The notes beneath the pieces were generated by a model. The model was not told the DNA's origin, ran no database searches, and saw only the letters and a program-made list of their open reading frames with translations. A stretch of DNA of 54,366 nt from Planctomycetota bacterium. GTDB lineage: Bacteria > Planctomycetota > Planctomycetia > Planctomycetales > Planctomycetaceae. This document shows positions 43,305-53,900 of this stretch, in pieces. The stretch covers positions 1 through 54,366 of the forward strand of contig JAQBVJ010000040.1 in assembly GCA_027623235.1 (NCBI GenBank), written 5' to 3'. Each line of letters begins with the position of its first letter. Positions within the stretch are counted from its first letter, which is position 1. The position numbers and the translations under genes were made by a program.

Positions 43305-45199
43305 CTGCGGTCGAAGTGGCGACTGAGCGCTCTCACCCGGTGGACCTGATGTGCGATGACACAGCCGATGATCGTCATCACGGTGGCGAAGATCAACGGA
43401 TAGTGCCAGTGCATGACCTCATCCGGCCTCAGCCACAGAAAAACGGCATAGGACAACAGTGAGACGCTCGTCATGAACAGGACGAGTCCCTCGTGAAAAA
43501 ACAATCCGGCCGCAGCAATGAGCATCGGGTAAACGATGACGAGTGGTCCGACCGGCGGCCGGGCCAGTGTCAGCATCCGAGTCAGAAAAAGTGCATCCGA
43601 CGCGAGCCACAGACAGCGGGCAACCATCGAAACCGGCTCGCTTCGCTGCAGTCGTTGAAAAATCCAGGCAGTGATAAACCACATGCCGAGCAGGATCATC
43701 AACCGGTCGTAGTTGTCGTCGGAGGCTTCGCCGGCCAGCTTCGAAAACTGAAGAATGCCGGCCCCCATGATGAGGGCCCCCCAGCGCGACGCCAGCGCGG
43801 GATTGCGCCGCGTCCAGCGTCGCAGATATTGAGACACGCCCTGGATCGTTGCCTGAACCGGCTCGTCCTTGAGGTACCGGTCGAGGTCATCGGCCAGCGC
43901 GGCGGCGGATCCGTAGCGTCGGTACGGGTCCTTTTCGAGACACTTCAGACAGATCGCTTCGAGCTCGCGCGGGACGTCCTCATTGAGAAATCGTGGCAGC
44001 TCCGGATCGGCCTCCATGACACTGACGACGGTCTCCATGGCGGTTGCCTCGCGGTGCGGCGGGCGGCCGGTGAGCGCCTCATACAGAATGGCTCCGATGC
44101 TGTAGACATCGCTGGCGGCGGAGATTTCGGAAAGTCGCCCGGCAGCCTGTTCGGGAGACATGTAGCTCGGCGTGCCGACGATGACTCCTGTATTGGTCTG
44201 TTCGCTGCTGGCTGAGAAAACCTTGGCGAGCCCGAAGTCGGTGACGTATGGCTGCCAGTCCTCGTCGAGAAGGATGTTTGACGGCTTGAAGTCGCGATGG
44301 ATGATGCCCTGACTGTGGAGGTAGTCGGCGGCCCGGGCGACATCCCGCAGCATTCGCGCGGTTTGCTCGAAGGTCAGCTTCAATTCCGAAGCCGGTTGGC
44401 CGACCTCGTTTTCTGTCGCCGGGATCTCGCGGTCTGCTGAGCGGGAAGACGACCCGCTCCGCGACGAGCGGCTGCCGAGACGGGTTTTCCCCCGGACGGA
44501 ATCCCGTTCGGCTGGCCCCATCGCAAACACGTCGGCCAGCAACGGGCCATCGATGCAGTCCATGGAAAAAAAATGCTGACCATGAACGTCGCCCACTTCG
44601 TGGATGCGGACGATGTTCTGATGAGTGAGTCGTCCGGCGGCCTGGGCTTCCTGATAAAAGCGACGAATGTCGTCTCGTGAAGCCAGTCGGTTGACGAGGA
44701 TCATTTTGACTGCGACCAGCCGGTTGAGGTCCGTCTGCCGCGCACGAAACACGACGCCCATGCCACCTCGGCCAAGCTCTTCGTAGAGCTCGTAGCGACC
44801 GAACTGAGTCACAAGCCCGGAATCGTGAGGCGCAAAACCGTTGCCACTTGCCGCGGTTCTGCGACGATCGGAGTCAACGTCGAGCGTTCTCGCAGTCTCC
44901 GCCTGCGAGGCAACCTGGTCCGGAGCAAACGCCTCTTCCAGCGGTGACTGCGGGTCGTCCGAGTCCGCGACGAGCGCTTTGAAGAGGCTCGACGCGAACT
45001 CAAAATCCGGCGTCATCTGCTCGAGAAGTTCCAGCGAACCGGTGAATTCGGAAAGGCCAGGATTCGCGAGCAGCAGCGCCCGGCACGTTTCCTCGTCATG
45101 GTTGTGCCAGGCCCGCAGGTATTCGTCGAGCCGGTCAGCGAGTTCATCGTCGACGTCGCGCAATTCGTTCTCGCCGGGCACCTCTTCGCGTTCGCTCAT
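43301..45199 (-). CDS. Membrane-anchored Ser/Thr protein kinase (Hanks type)
   Basis: A 632-residue kinase. The acidic N-terminal region (1-130) resembles the helical leader of planctomycete kinases. The catalytic domain spans about 135-400: glycine loop GRGGMGVVF, Lys165 in VAVKM, HRDFKPSN with catalytic Asp near 303, DFG near 321, and SPEQ. A Ser/Arg-rich, low-complexity insertion of about 45 residues (about 228-272, RSSRSGSSSRS) sits after the hinge region and is unusual. Residues 455-625 hold about five hydrophobic segments and a short RR-rich tail; the kinase domain should face the cytoplasm. ATG 45199 is chosen over a TTG one codon earlier. The stop codon lies inside a repeat arm, so the C-terminal RR end may be recent. 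Confidence 0.9.
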   Translation of the reverse strand: MSEREEVPGENELRDVDDELADRLDEYLRAWHNHDEETCRALLLANPGLSEFTGSLELLEQMTPDFEFASSLFKALVADSDDPQSPLEEAFAPDQVASQAETARTLDVDSDRRRTAASGNGFAPHDSGLVTQFGRYELYEELGRGGMGVVFRARQTDLNRLVAVKMILVNRLASRDDIRRFYQEAQAAGRLTHQNIVRIHEVGDVHGQHFFSMDCIDGPLLADVFAMGPAERDSVRGKTRLGSRSSRSGSSSRSADREIPATENEVGQPASELKLTFEQTARMLRDVARAADYLHSQGIIHRDFKPSNILLDEDWQPYVTDFGLAKVFSASSEQTNTGVIVGTPSYMSPEQAAGRLSEISAASDVYSIGAILYEALTGRPPHREATAMETVVSVMEADPELPRFLNEDVPRELEAICLKCLEKDPYRRYGSAAALADDLDRYLKDEPVQATIQGVSQYLRRWTRRNPALASRWGALIMGAGILQFSKLAGEASDDNYDRLMILLGMWFITAWIFQRLQRSEPVSMVARCLWLASDALFLTRMLTLARPPVGPLVIVYPMLIAAAGLFFHEGLVLFMTSVSLLSYAVFLWLRPDEVMHWHYPLIFATVMTIIGCVIAHQVHRVRALSRHFDRR

Positions 45200-45210
45200 C
45201 AATCACCCGA

Positions 45211-46923
45211 CTATTCGGAAACGTCATCTGTCAGGCTGTAGGTGACGTAATTGAACCCCCGCGCGTTCGGCACGACGTACGTCACGCCCGGCAGAAAGTA
45301 ATGCTTGATGACATCAAAATCGGGCAGCTTTGCGGGGTCCGGCGCGCCGTTGCCGCCGGGACCTTCGCTCTTCAGCAGCTTGTAGAGTGCCTGCATCTGC
45401 TGTTCCGATCTCTGCACACTGAACAGCGAAACGCGTTTGGGCATTCGCGACGTGTGATGCTGAAAGCTTTTGTCATCCGCGAGGCGTTTGACGTCCGGGT
45501 CAGCACGGATCGCTGACTCCAGCAGCCCATCGTCCGAAGAAAGAAAAATGCAGTCGTGAGCGACTGCGATAGACGGTCCTTTTCCCGGAGCCTTCATCGA
45601 CCAGATCTTCCTGTCGCGATACGTGCGCGACTCGAACGGCGAGCCTGGCGTGGTGGCGACCTTTTCAAGAAGCTCCTCCGCCTTCTGCCGGTCAGTCACC
45701 TCGAACGCGACAAGCAGGCCCCCGCCGGACGCTTCCTGATCGCCGCCCAGGTTTGACTGCATCAAGTGAATCCTGCCGTCCAGTGTGTCGATCAGGTCGA
45801 GCTTGATGTGGACCTTCGGGCCTCCATCGTCCGCCGCGATTTTCTGAACGCCGGCATTGAATCGACCCGCTCCCATGATGGTGTCGTAGAGAGACTCGAC
45901 TGACGTGTAGGCTCGTTCGATGTCCCAGTTTCCGCTGAGGTACATTGAGGAGTCCGCCGGAACCCACGCGGGCGGAGCGACGTCATCGACGGGGAAGGTG
46001 AAGACACTGAGAAATCCGGTGACCGGTTCGTCCACCCAGGCGGCCGTGCGGGAGATCGAATCGAACCCGTCCGTTGCCAGGTCGATCGATCCGCCCATGC
46101 CGCGAAACTCAAGAACTCCGACCCGTCCGATGTTTCCTCGCGCGACATTCAGAATTATGTTCGACGCGTCGGCCGAGGCGAACGCTCCCTGAATCAGATC
46201 AGCGATGTTGAGATACCAGCGCGCGACCGGCGTCCGATCCCGCTCGGTGGTCGAGTCGATGACGTGGCGGAAGATTTCGTTTTTCGCCAGTGATCCGTCA
46301 GCCTTGCCGTCCCAGCGGTCGAGAATCTCCTGACACAGTTCCAGGGAACTGCTGAGGATCAGAGTCGAGTCCTCAATAACAAATGCCAGTTTGACGGGCT
46401 TCTGTTTGGGGCGTTTGGGATCGGCTGGTCCTTCGAGCGTCGTGATGCGGGAGCCCTGGAATTCGACTTCGTCTTTCTTCCATTCGGCTTCAACGGATTT
46501 CGCGACCGCTTCGTCAATCAGTTTTTCGACTGTGTCGAGCGAGTCGCCGAATTCCAGGCTCATCGCGAACGAAGACGCCTTGCGACCGGGCAGTGTCATC
46601 GCCACCGCGACCTCACCTTTTGGAATCTTCAACAGATCATCGAGCTCAATGCCGGGCGGCAGGACGTTCTCTTCGGCGGTTGATGTCCGTATCCACTTTT
46701 CAAACTGTTCCCGGTAATCAGCGAGCTGCGGATCTTCGATCAGTCGGCCGTAGGATGTTTTGGCAAATCGTTCTTTGAATTCGCCAAAGTCTGGAATGCT
46801 TGCGAACAGAGCGATCTTGTCCGGTAGCCGATGCTCGAAGGGCACGTCGGCTGCGCGAAGGGCGGCGGGAATCAGCAATCCGCTCAAAGTGACGAGGATG
46901 GCAAATCGGGATGAGATTCTCAC
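45211..46923 (-). CDS. Exported DUF3352-like protein, function unknown
   Basis: A 570-residue protein with a signal peptide (MRISSRFAILVTLSGLLIPAALRA). The body starts with LPDKIALFASIPDFGEFKERF and has repeating sheet-helix units in which a hydrophobic strand (VAVAMTLPG, KLAFVIEDSTLILSSS, GLLVAFEVTDR, PSIAVAHDCIFLSSDDGLLE) precedes a helix such as AEELLEKVA. This pattern resembles DUF3352 proteins. No catalytic motif is seen. It lies 11 bp upstream of the membrane kinase on the same strand, which points to an operon and possibly an extracytoplasmic sensor role. ATG 46923 begins the signal. Confidence 0.75.
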   Translation of the reverse strand: MRISSRFAILVTLSGLLIPAALRAADVPFEHRLPDKIALFASIPDFGEFKERFAKTSYGRLIEDPQLADYREQFEKWIRTSTAEENVLPPGIELDDLLKIPKGEVAVAMTLPGRKASSFAMSLEFGDSLDTVEKLIDEAVAKSVEAEWKKDEVEFQGSRITTLEGPADPKRPKQKPVKLAFVIEDSTLILSSSLELCQEILDRWDGKADGSLAKNEIFRHVIDSTTERDRTPVARWYLNIADLIQGAFASADASNIILNVARGNIGRVGVLEFRGMGGSIDLATDGFDSISRTAAWVDEPVTGFLSVFTFPVDDVAPPAWVPADSSMYLSGNWDIERAYTSVESLYDTIMGAGRFNAGVQKIAADDGGPKVHIKLDLIDTLDGRIHLMQSNLGGDQEASGGGLLVAFEVTDRQKAEELLEKVATTPGSPFESRTYRDRKIWSMKAPGKGPSIAVAHDCIFLSSDDGLLESAIRADPDVKRLADDKSFQHHTSRMPKRVSLFSVQRSEQQMQALYKLLKSEGPGGNGAPDPAKLPDFDVIKHYFLPGVTYVVPNARGFNYVTYSLTDDVSE

Positions 46924-46979
46924 GGTCGGTTCCTTGCGAGAGGCTGCGCCAAGTGTTTTTCGGATGAAGCGAGTTTGCT

Positions 46980-47978
46980 TTACTTTGAGCCGGCTGTGGT
47001 TGTTTCAGTGGCGGCATCTTTCTGAGGCGACGCGGGCTTCTCAGCGGAAGGCTTTGCCGAATTCAATCGTCTCGGCGCGTCGAGATACCGGTACCCCGAG
47101 TTCGTGTTGTTCTTGTCGAAGGCGAACGCCTCAAGGTTATCCAGAAAGTGTTTGACGTAGGTAATCGGAATCGCAAAGCCGAGTCCTTCGCCCGAGGTCA
47201 TTTTCATATTGGTGACACCGATAACTTCTCCTCGCGAATTGAAGAGCGGTCCGCCACTGTTTCCCGGATTGATCTGAGCGGTCGTCTGAATATAAACGAC
47301 GCCTTCGAAGTTGCGATGTTTGGTACTGACGATTCCCTGCGAAACGCTGCGTTCCAGGCCGAGCGGATTTCCGATCGCAAAAACGGAATCGCCTTCGTTG
47401 TGCGAGTTGTCCGCCGCCAGGAACACCGGCCGAACCTGCAGGTCGTACTGCTTCGGAATTTCGAGCAGAGCGAGGTCGAAGTACGGGTTCAGCGCGACGA
47501 TTTTCACGTCGTCGATTCGTCGTTTGATGAAACGCCCATCCTGACCGGGCTGAAAAACGGTGATCGCGATTTTGGTCTCCCGCTCAACCACGTGGTAATT
47601 GGTCACGCAGTAGCCGCGGTCGTTGATAATAAAACCGGATCCGAGTCCGCCAGGCGTCTGCACGAGAACCACGCCCGAGCCATACTCAACGACGAGTTCT
47701 TTGACGCTGCGTTGCGGGAGCTTTGCCGTCGAATAAACCGCGTCCTTTTTGACGGCGACGGCAGGTTGCGTCCCAGCGCCGGCGCGAGTGCGATTCTTCA
47801 CACTGGTGACCGGGATTTTCAGAATATCGACGCCGATATCCAGGAACAGAGTCTGCTCGGTTTCCTTAAGGATCTCTCCTTCCAGTTTCTGACCCGTCGA
47901 GAGCTCGACAACGTCCGCCGTGGCGGGGCAGGTCAGGAGAGCGACAACGAGGCAGCTCGCGAGAAGTTGTTTGAGCAT
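46980..47978 (-). CDS. Exported HtrA/DegP-like trypsin-fold serine protease without PDZ
   Basis: A 332-residue envelope protease. A signal peptide (about 1-21, CPATADV) is followed by a short beta module ([24 protein letters not shown]) of a type often fused to planctomycete proteases, then the S1C trypsin domain: catalytic H129 in TNYHVV, D168 in YFDLALLEI and S241 in GNSGGP. A Lys/Ala/Pro-rich tail begins near 300. The PDZ domains of DegP/DegS are missing, so regulation must differ; protein quality control or signal proteolysis is likely. It lies 56 bp upstream of the DUF3352-like gene on the same strand. Confidence 0.92.
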   Translation of the reverse strand: MLKQLLASCLVVALLTCPATADVVELSTGQKLEGEILKETEQTLFLDIGVDILKIPVTSVKNRTRAGAGTQPAVAVKKDAVYSTAKLPQRSVKELVVEYGSGVVLVQTPGGLGSGFIINDRGYCVTNYHVVERETKIAITVFQPGQDGRFIKRRIDDVKIVALNPYFDLALLEIPKQYDLQVRPVFLAADNSHNEGDSVFAIGNPLGLERSVSQGIVSTKHRNFEGVVYIQTTAQINPGNSGGPLFNSRGEVIGVTNMKMTSGEGLGFAIPITYVKHFLDNLEAFAFDKNNTNSGYRYLDAPRRLNSAKPSAEKPASPQKDAATETTTAGSK

Positions 47979-48099
47979 CCTGCACTCAGATTCTGGTGGG
48001 GGGCTGTAACGATGACCCGTGTCATGAACAGGCCGCGATCAGCAAGCATTTGACCATCGTCCTTCACTCACGCATCGGGTCGATTTGAAACCGGAAACG

Positions 48100-49173
48100 C
48101 TAGCCGGTTCGGAAGGTCATGTGGCACTGAGTGCATTTCTGATCGACCTTCGACCGGAGTTCATCGAAGGTTCCAAAATCGTTTCCGTCAGCGGCTTTCG
48201 ACATTTGTGAGGATGCATCGCGCATCTCAAAAGCGTGCCCGGTGAATTCCTCGTCGTCACTGTAGCCGTAACTCTCATCGGCGAAGGCCTGAGCGATGGC
48301 GGCAAAAACGCCGACTTCCCGTTTGGCCATCGCCACATTTTCCTTAAACGCGTCCTCAGAGCCAGCGTTGTTCTGCATCCACTGCATGCCCCGCTCCAGG
48401 CGTTTCATCAGGTACCCCATGTCGGCAGAACTGAGGAAGTCCGAGTCCTCTTCGGCTTCGGGGAGTTCGGCAGGCATGTTGTTGTCGAGGATTGAGCAGA
48501 TTTTCAGAAAGGCACCATTGACTTCGTCGTAGGACTTTCGTCCGCGAGCATCAGAGCTCGAACAGACCGCAACCATCGACACACCCAGATCGCGAATGTA
48601 CTTCGCATTTTTCTTCCAGGAGACGTCATCCGGGTGACGCCTTGCAACCTCGGCCATCAGCGACATCGTCGTCGCGAAGATTGGAATTTCAAGGTAGGAC
48701 GAGTTGTAACTGGCGAGAGTGCTCAGTCTCTGTTGAAGCAGCAAACGAATCGATTTCAATTCGTCTTTGAGCACGTCGACGGTGATGACTTCGTTCCAGG
48801 CGACAGCTCCTCCGGCAGCTGGCTTTGGCTCTTCGGGAGTTTCGACGGTTTCAGGCGGAGCCACCGGGTTTGCTCCCGGGACTTCTCCGTTCGGCGTTGT
48901 CGCCGCGACGACCTCACCGGATTCGGCTGCGACGGCGAGCGGCTCCGGGAAGAAGACGTTGATCGGAATCCCGTCGACGTTCGGGCGGTCGTCGTTGCCT
49001 TTTTTGCTGCTGCCACCGGTTGAGGCGGATCGCTCGTCACCGCCCTTGCCAGAGCTCGACGAGGCGCCGTCTCCTTCGCTGCTGTCTTCTGAGGATCCAC
49101 CACAACCGGCCAATGAAAACGCCAGTCCTGCGGCGACGAACAGACACAACCAGTTTGATTTCTGTTGAGTCAT
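48100..49173 (-). CDS. Lipoprotein with C-terminal CxxCH heme motif (cytochrome c-prime-like)
   Basis: A 357-residue predicted lipoprotein. The signal and lipobox are LFVAAGLAFSLAGC (Cys24 lipidated). Residues 25-65 are Ser/Gly/Lys-rich and 80-125 Pro/Glu/Ala-rich. From about 130 on the protein is almost all helix, with heme motif CTQCH at 347-351, only six residues from the end. A four-helix bundle with the heme site at the C-terminus is the hallmark of cytochrome c-prime and cytochrome b562-like proteins. It may carry electrons or bind small gases outside the cytoplasm. ATG 49173 follows GGGAGAG; codons upstream of it (to 49308) are not family-like. Confidence 0.85.
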   Translation of the reverse strand: MTQQKSNWLCLFVAAGLAFSLAGCGGSSEDSSEGDGASSSSGKGGDERSASTGGSSKKGNDDRPNVDGIPINVFFPEPLAVAAESGEVVAATTPNGEVPGANPVAPPETVETPEEPKPAAGGAVAWNEVITVDVLKDELKSIRLLLQQRLSTLASYNSSYLEIPIFATTMSLMAEVARRHPDDVSWKKNAKYIRDLGVSMVAVCSSSDARGRKSYDEVNGAFLKICSILDNNMPAELPEAEEDSDFLSSADMGYLMKRLERGMQWMQNNAGSEDAFKENVAMAKREVGVFAAIAQAFADESYGYSDDEEFTGHAFEMRDASSQMSKAADGNDFGTFDELRSKVDQKCTQCHMTFRTG

Positions 49174-49408
49174 GGAGACTCTCCCACCTTGCTCTGCCAC
49201 ATTGCGTCCGGACGACTCGAACCGGAAATTATGGGCCGGACACAGGCAGCTTGCAACGGCGGCCTTGAGTCGACCACGGATGCGGGGAGAATTCTCAGAC
49301 GCGAGCAAGGATCTGATTCGTTTTGAGTCAGAAGACTCACGCAGCGGCGTTCGCCGACCGGTGAGGCTCGGCGACGGCCTCGCCGCCTTCAGGACCGTTG
49401 GTGCAGAA

Positions 49409-50086
49409 TCAGCGTGCCGATGGAGCCTCGGCGACGATCAGGTCGTTCTGCACTTTTCGCACGCCGGGTTCCATTCGCAGCAGGTTGGCGGCGAGGCGTT
49501 TGGCGGCGGCTGTCGGCACCGAGCCTGTCAGTGTCAGCAGCCCGGCCTGGCCTGGCTCAATTCGGACGTTTCGCAGTTCCGGTTTCGTTTCTGCGATCTG
49601 CGAATCTCGTGAGGTGATCTGTGAGAAACTGCGCCCCACCGATCGGCTGACGTCCGCCGCCGGACGAACGATCGGGGTAAACCCGAGGCGCAGAGACGGG
49701 CGGATCGAGCGGCTGGAGTTGGTGCCGCCTCGCTGCGTGCTCCGGTTCTGCGTGTTGCCTCGATTCTGCCCGCCGAACTGGCTTCCGCCAGGAAGCGTGT
49801 TTCCGCCCGGTGCGGTCGCCGACGTGGCTTGAAGCGTGTTGCCGCCGAGATTCTGCAGGCCACTTGTCCGTGTCGACTCAACGGTCATCGCCTGAATATC
49901 GCTGCTGACCGCTCCTTCACCCTGCCCAACGGGCGTATTTGAAACGCTCGCGCCCGTGTTGGAGGACGTCCCGGCGGTGGTCCCGCCCTGTGCTGTCGTC
50001 CCCGTGGCTGGCGGGGTCCCTTGGGCTTCAGCAATCCCGGACACACAGAACAGAAAGGCGGTCAGGACGGCGAATCGGGTCAACAT
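49409..50086 (-). CDS. Exported protein with C-terminal BON domain
   Basis: A 225-residue protein with a signal peptide (MLTRFAVLTAFLFCVSGIAEAQ), a long Gly/Thr/Ser/Asn-rich disordered section (about 23-125), and one C-terminal BON domain (about 150-222: VRIEPGQAGLLTLTGSVPT ... AANLLRMEPGVRKVQNDL). BON domains bind phospholipid or peptidoglycan-like surfaces, as in OsmY and some secretins. A role at the envelope, perhaps with the secretin divergently encoded nearby, is an inference from position only. ATG 50086 gives the signal; a longer open frame to 50242 does not. Confidence 0.82.
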   Translation of the reverse strand: MLTRFAVLTAFLFCVSGIAEAQGTPPATGTTAQGGTTAGTSSNTGASVSNTPVGQGEGAVSSDIQAMTVESTRTSGLQNLGGNTLQATSATAPGGNTLPGGSQFGGQNRGNTQNRSTQRGGTNSSRSIRPSLRLGFTPIVRPAADVSRSVGRSFSQITSRDSQIAETKPELRNVRIEPGQAGLLTLTGSVPTAAAKRLAANLLRMEPGVRKVQNDLIVAEAPSAR

Positions 50087-50313
50087 CGTGTTCTCTCCAG
50101 CAGTTGGCGGCGAGGTCCGCCGTTTTAACACAAAGTGCGTCAGCTTGCCCTCTGAATAAAGGGATCCGCAGGAGGATCGAACCGCGCCACCCCGCGGGTC
50201 CAAAAAGAAATGCCCGCCGGGAAGAACGGTCCCGACGGGCAATTCGTAATCTGGATAACCGTTGAGGTCGACCCGGTTTAAACCGGGCGAATCGCTGGCA
50301 GCTCGTTGAAAGC

Positions 50314-50664
50314 TCAGCTGACCGAGTCGTAAACCGTACGCCGAGCCGGCTCGGCGATCGTGTTGGGAGCAGGCGGGACGGTGTCGCAGTCCCCGTCAAT
50401 TCGCGTCACGCTTCCGTCGACGTGGCGGTCCAGGCGGCCTTCCACGCGGATTTCGGCTCGAGCCGTCAGTTTCTGCTCAACTCTTGCAAGTGCGGCGAGG
50501 CCGATGCCAAGAGACGCGATTGCCCCCAGAATCCCGCTCTGCAGCGAAACCTGGGCGATCCCTGCCGGCAGGATCCTCATGCTGTAAATCCCAACCAGGA
50601 CAGCGCTTAAGCCGAGAATTGAGAAGTGGATCCAGCCGGGTTCAAAGCGCGAGGGTCTGGTCAT
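50314..50664 (-). CDS. Small membrane protein, unknown
   Basis: A 116-residue protein with two hydrophobic segments (about 13-33, IHFSILGLSAVLVGIYSM; and about 42-62, GILGAIASLGIGLAALARV) followed by a hydrophilic, acidic C-terminal half (VEGRLDRHVDGSVTRIDGDCD). No family is recognised. ATG 50664 has GGAG about 8 bases upstream, which makes it the likely start rather than the open frame to 50742. It is transcribed divergently from the secretin gene. Confidence 0.6.
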   Translation of the reverse strand: MTRPSRFEPGWIHFSILGLSAVLVGIYSMRILPAGIAQVSLQSGILGAIASLGIGLAALARVEQKLTARAEIRVEGRLDRHVDGSVTRIDGDCDTVPPAPNTIAEPARRTVYDSVS

Positions 50665-50971
50665 CACGGACTCCGTTACTAACGAGAGGAAATCAACAAC
50701 TGGCTGCTGGCTCACTTCCGAACGGACAAGCAGCAGCTTCAACTTAGGTCGCTGTCACCGTGAGTCAAAAGCCTCGCCCTCGTTTTTGCCGAACCGGACG
50801 GATCTGACAGACCCGATTCTTTTCCTGTACCGGTTGTGCTGCCTGTGCCGATAGTAACGAAGACAGGGATTGTCCGGTCGGACTTTTGGGGAGTCCGCGC
50901 GGACTGACGGAGAAGCCTCGCCCGAAATCGTTCGGAGCAGGGCACACGACATTCGGGCAGGGAGGCCCCCC
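50665..50971. other. 307-bp divergent promoter region
   Basis: The region separates the small membrane protein (minus) from the secretin (plus). A short GGCAGG...GCC-type fold is possible, and a strong GGAGG ribosome-binding site at 50961-50965 serves the secretin start. No promoter boxes are convincing. Confidence 0.45.
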
Positions 50972-53900
50972 ATGAGATGTCTGACGTTGAGGCGGCTGAT
51001 CCGCACTGCCGCAGTGCCCGCTTGCGGGCTGGCAGCGTTCGCTTCCGGTTTTCTGAACGGCGAGGTCGTCGAACCTCGATCCGCAAACGCTCAGTTGCCG
51101 GGACTTCAGCGAAGTCGGTCCGACTCCCCTGGGAGCACGGCCGTTCCTGAGTACGAGACAAGCAAAGCTCAGCTGGCCTTCATCTCCTCGACATGGGACA
51201 CCATTCTCGAAAAGGTGGCCAAAGAAACGGGTTCGACGCTGGTCGCCGATCGAGTTCCGGCCGGCCGATTCTCGAACCAGGATTTCCACCGCTACTCGCG
51301 CAAAGAAGCCGTGCGGATCCTCAACGACGAACTTGAGAAGCACAATTTCCGGCTGATCGAGAAAAATCAGTTTCTGGTTCTGATCGAGCTCTCAACGACG
51401 CGGCAGGAATACCGCCGCGTACAGCTCGGTGCGGATTTCTACGGCAACAGTTCTTCCCAGCCACCGTCCCGTTCCGAGGTTCAGTTCGATCGCCCGAAAG
51501 CTCAGCCGAATCAGCTGCAGTCACGTCAACGGATCGGTGAGGACGTGACTCCGCGAGGTCGCGCTCAAAGCACTCAGGCTCTTCCTGCTGAGTATGACCG
51601 CTTCGGATCCGGCTCGGCGAGCAGCCTCTTCACCGACGCCGCTTCTGAACGAGCTTCGCAGTACGGTCAGCCTCAACGGTTTTCGCCGCGAAATCAGGCA
51701 CAGATTCGCCCGGCCGCGTTTCAGGAGTACGACAAGGCTCCGGCGGAAGAGGCCGCGAAACGGCCGGCCCCGGCCAGCGAGCTGGACGCACTCCGCGTGA
51801 CCACGCTGCGGTACAAACCGAAAACGCGCGACGCTCAGGCGATGTCGAAGTCGCTCTTCAGCGCGTTTCGAAATCGCGCGGAAGTGATCGACGACGGTCC
51901 CAATGGACTGCCCGGCATTCGCGTCTTCTCGCCGAAAGACGTCAAGGGGATGAGCAAGCCACTGTTCACGGTCGGCGTGGACCTCAAAGGCAACGAGCTG
52001 ATTCTGGAAGGCCCGGAAAATCAGCTGCGAGCCATCTCGAGGCTGATCGGTCTGCTCGATGCGACACCGAAGACTCCGAACGAGACGACAAAGCTCATCT
52101 CGACCGAAAAAGACGCCGGCCAGGTGGCAAAAAATCTGCAGCCGGCCGTCAATCAGCTCGTCGCTCAGAACGACGGCGGCGCTGATCCGCCGGCGACTGC
52201 ACCTGAAGCGGGCAAGCCGCCGATTACCAGTGAAGATCTGGGAGCCGGCATTCGCAGCGACGTTTCGGTCGAGGCGATGGAAGAGCTCGGCCTGATGATC
52301 ATCAAGGGCAACCAGGCGGATGTGGATGCCGTCATGGCGATCATTGCAAAAATTGAGGAATACAGTGCCCGTACCGCTCCGGATATCCATCTGCGAGTCA
52401 TCGAGCACGTTGACAGTGCCGCGCTCGCTCAGCTTCTGACGACGGTCTACGAACAGCTCTCTGAAGCACGAGGCCAGTCGACGATCAAGCGACCGGACAT
52501 CAGCATCATCCCGGTCGGACGTCCGAACGCCGTTCTGGTTCTTTCGTCACCAACCGACCTCGAGGCCGTCAACGCGCTGATCGACGAGCTCGACAAACCG
52601 GTGAAGCCGCAGACTTCGTTCAAGGTTTTCCGTCTGCAGCACGCGATTGCCAGCCAGATGGAGACGCAACTGGAAGACTTTTATTCGCGGCAGAATGCTG
52701 GTGGTGGTGCGGGAGCACTCGCCGAGCGGACCGGTCTGATGAGCCGGATCAAGATCGTCGCCGACGTCCGCACGAACTCGGTGGTCGTGCTGGCTCAGCC
52801 GAACGATCTGAGGGAGATCGCGCTGCTGATCTCGCAGCTGGACAGTCCTCAATCGGGAGCTGTCGCCCAGGTGCAAATCATCGAACTGAGACACGCCGTC
52901 GCGGAAGAACTGGCGACTTCGCTCAGCACGATCATCCAGTCCACACTGAATCGGCCTCAACAGGGAGCCGGACAGGTGGGCGGTTTCGGTGGGGGATTCG
53001 GTGGTCAGGGGACGCAGCAGCTGCAGGACGTTCGCTCGTCGATCCTGGAATTCCTCGGCACGGACGGAAAGAGAATGCGTTCAGGAATTCTCTCTGACAT
53101 CCGCATCAACGGCGACGCGCGGTCCAACACGCTCATCGTGACGGCCCCTCGCGAGAGCATGCCGCTCATTCTGGAAATGGTGAAAAAGCTGGACCGACCG
53201 GCTTCCGCTGTCTCAACGCTCCGCCATTTCAAATTGAAAAATGCGGATGCTCAGCAGGCAACCGATCTGCTCAACGAGCTGTTCGGCGACCAGACGACGG
53301 CCAACACCAGCGTGGGCGTGCAGCTTGCCGGAGCCGAAGAGGCAAGCAGCATCATCCCGATGCGGTTCTCCGTCGACACGCGAACGAACAGTGTCATCGC
53401 GTTCGGAACCCAGGAATCCCTCGAAGTCGTCGAGGCGCTGATGTACCGCCTGGATGCGGGCAACCTGACCAATCATCGCACGACATTGATCAAACTGAAA
53501 AACATTGCAGCGGCCACCGTCGCGACGGTCATCCAGAACTTTCTTGACACTCAGCGACAAGCCTTGAGCGATGCGAATCTTTCCAGCAACACAGAACAGA
53601 TCGAGCAGCAGGTGTTCTTCCAGTCGGAGGACACAACAAACACGCTGCTGATCAGCGCGACGCCTCAATACTTCGATCAGGTCCGCGAGATGGTTCTGAC
53701 CCTCGACAAAGAGCAGCCGCAGGTCGTCATTCAAGTGCTGATCGCAGAAGTCACTCTGGCGGACGTTGACGAACTCGGTGTCGACCTGGGCGTCCAGGAC
53801 CCGATCTCGTTTCAAAGAAGCCGCAACCCGGGCGATTTCAACTTCAACGACTTAGCAATGACCGACAGCGCCGAAAGACGAACTGGAAATCAGCTCCCGA

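Noticed and set aside
51521..52408. 295-codon minus-strand frame inside the secretin region
   Set aside because: The plus strand is open throughout and encodes recognisable Secretin_N repeats; the minus frame has no motif.
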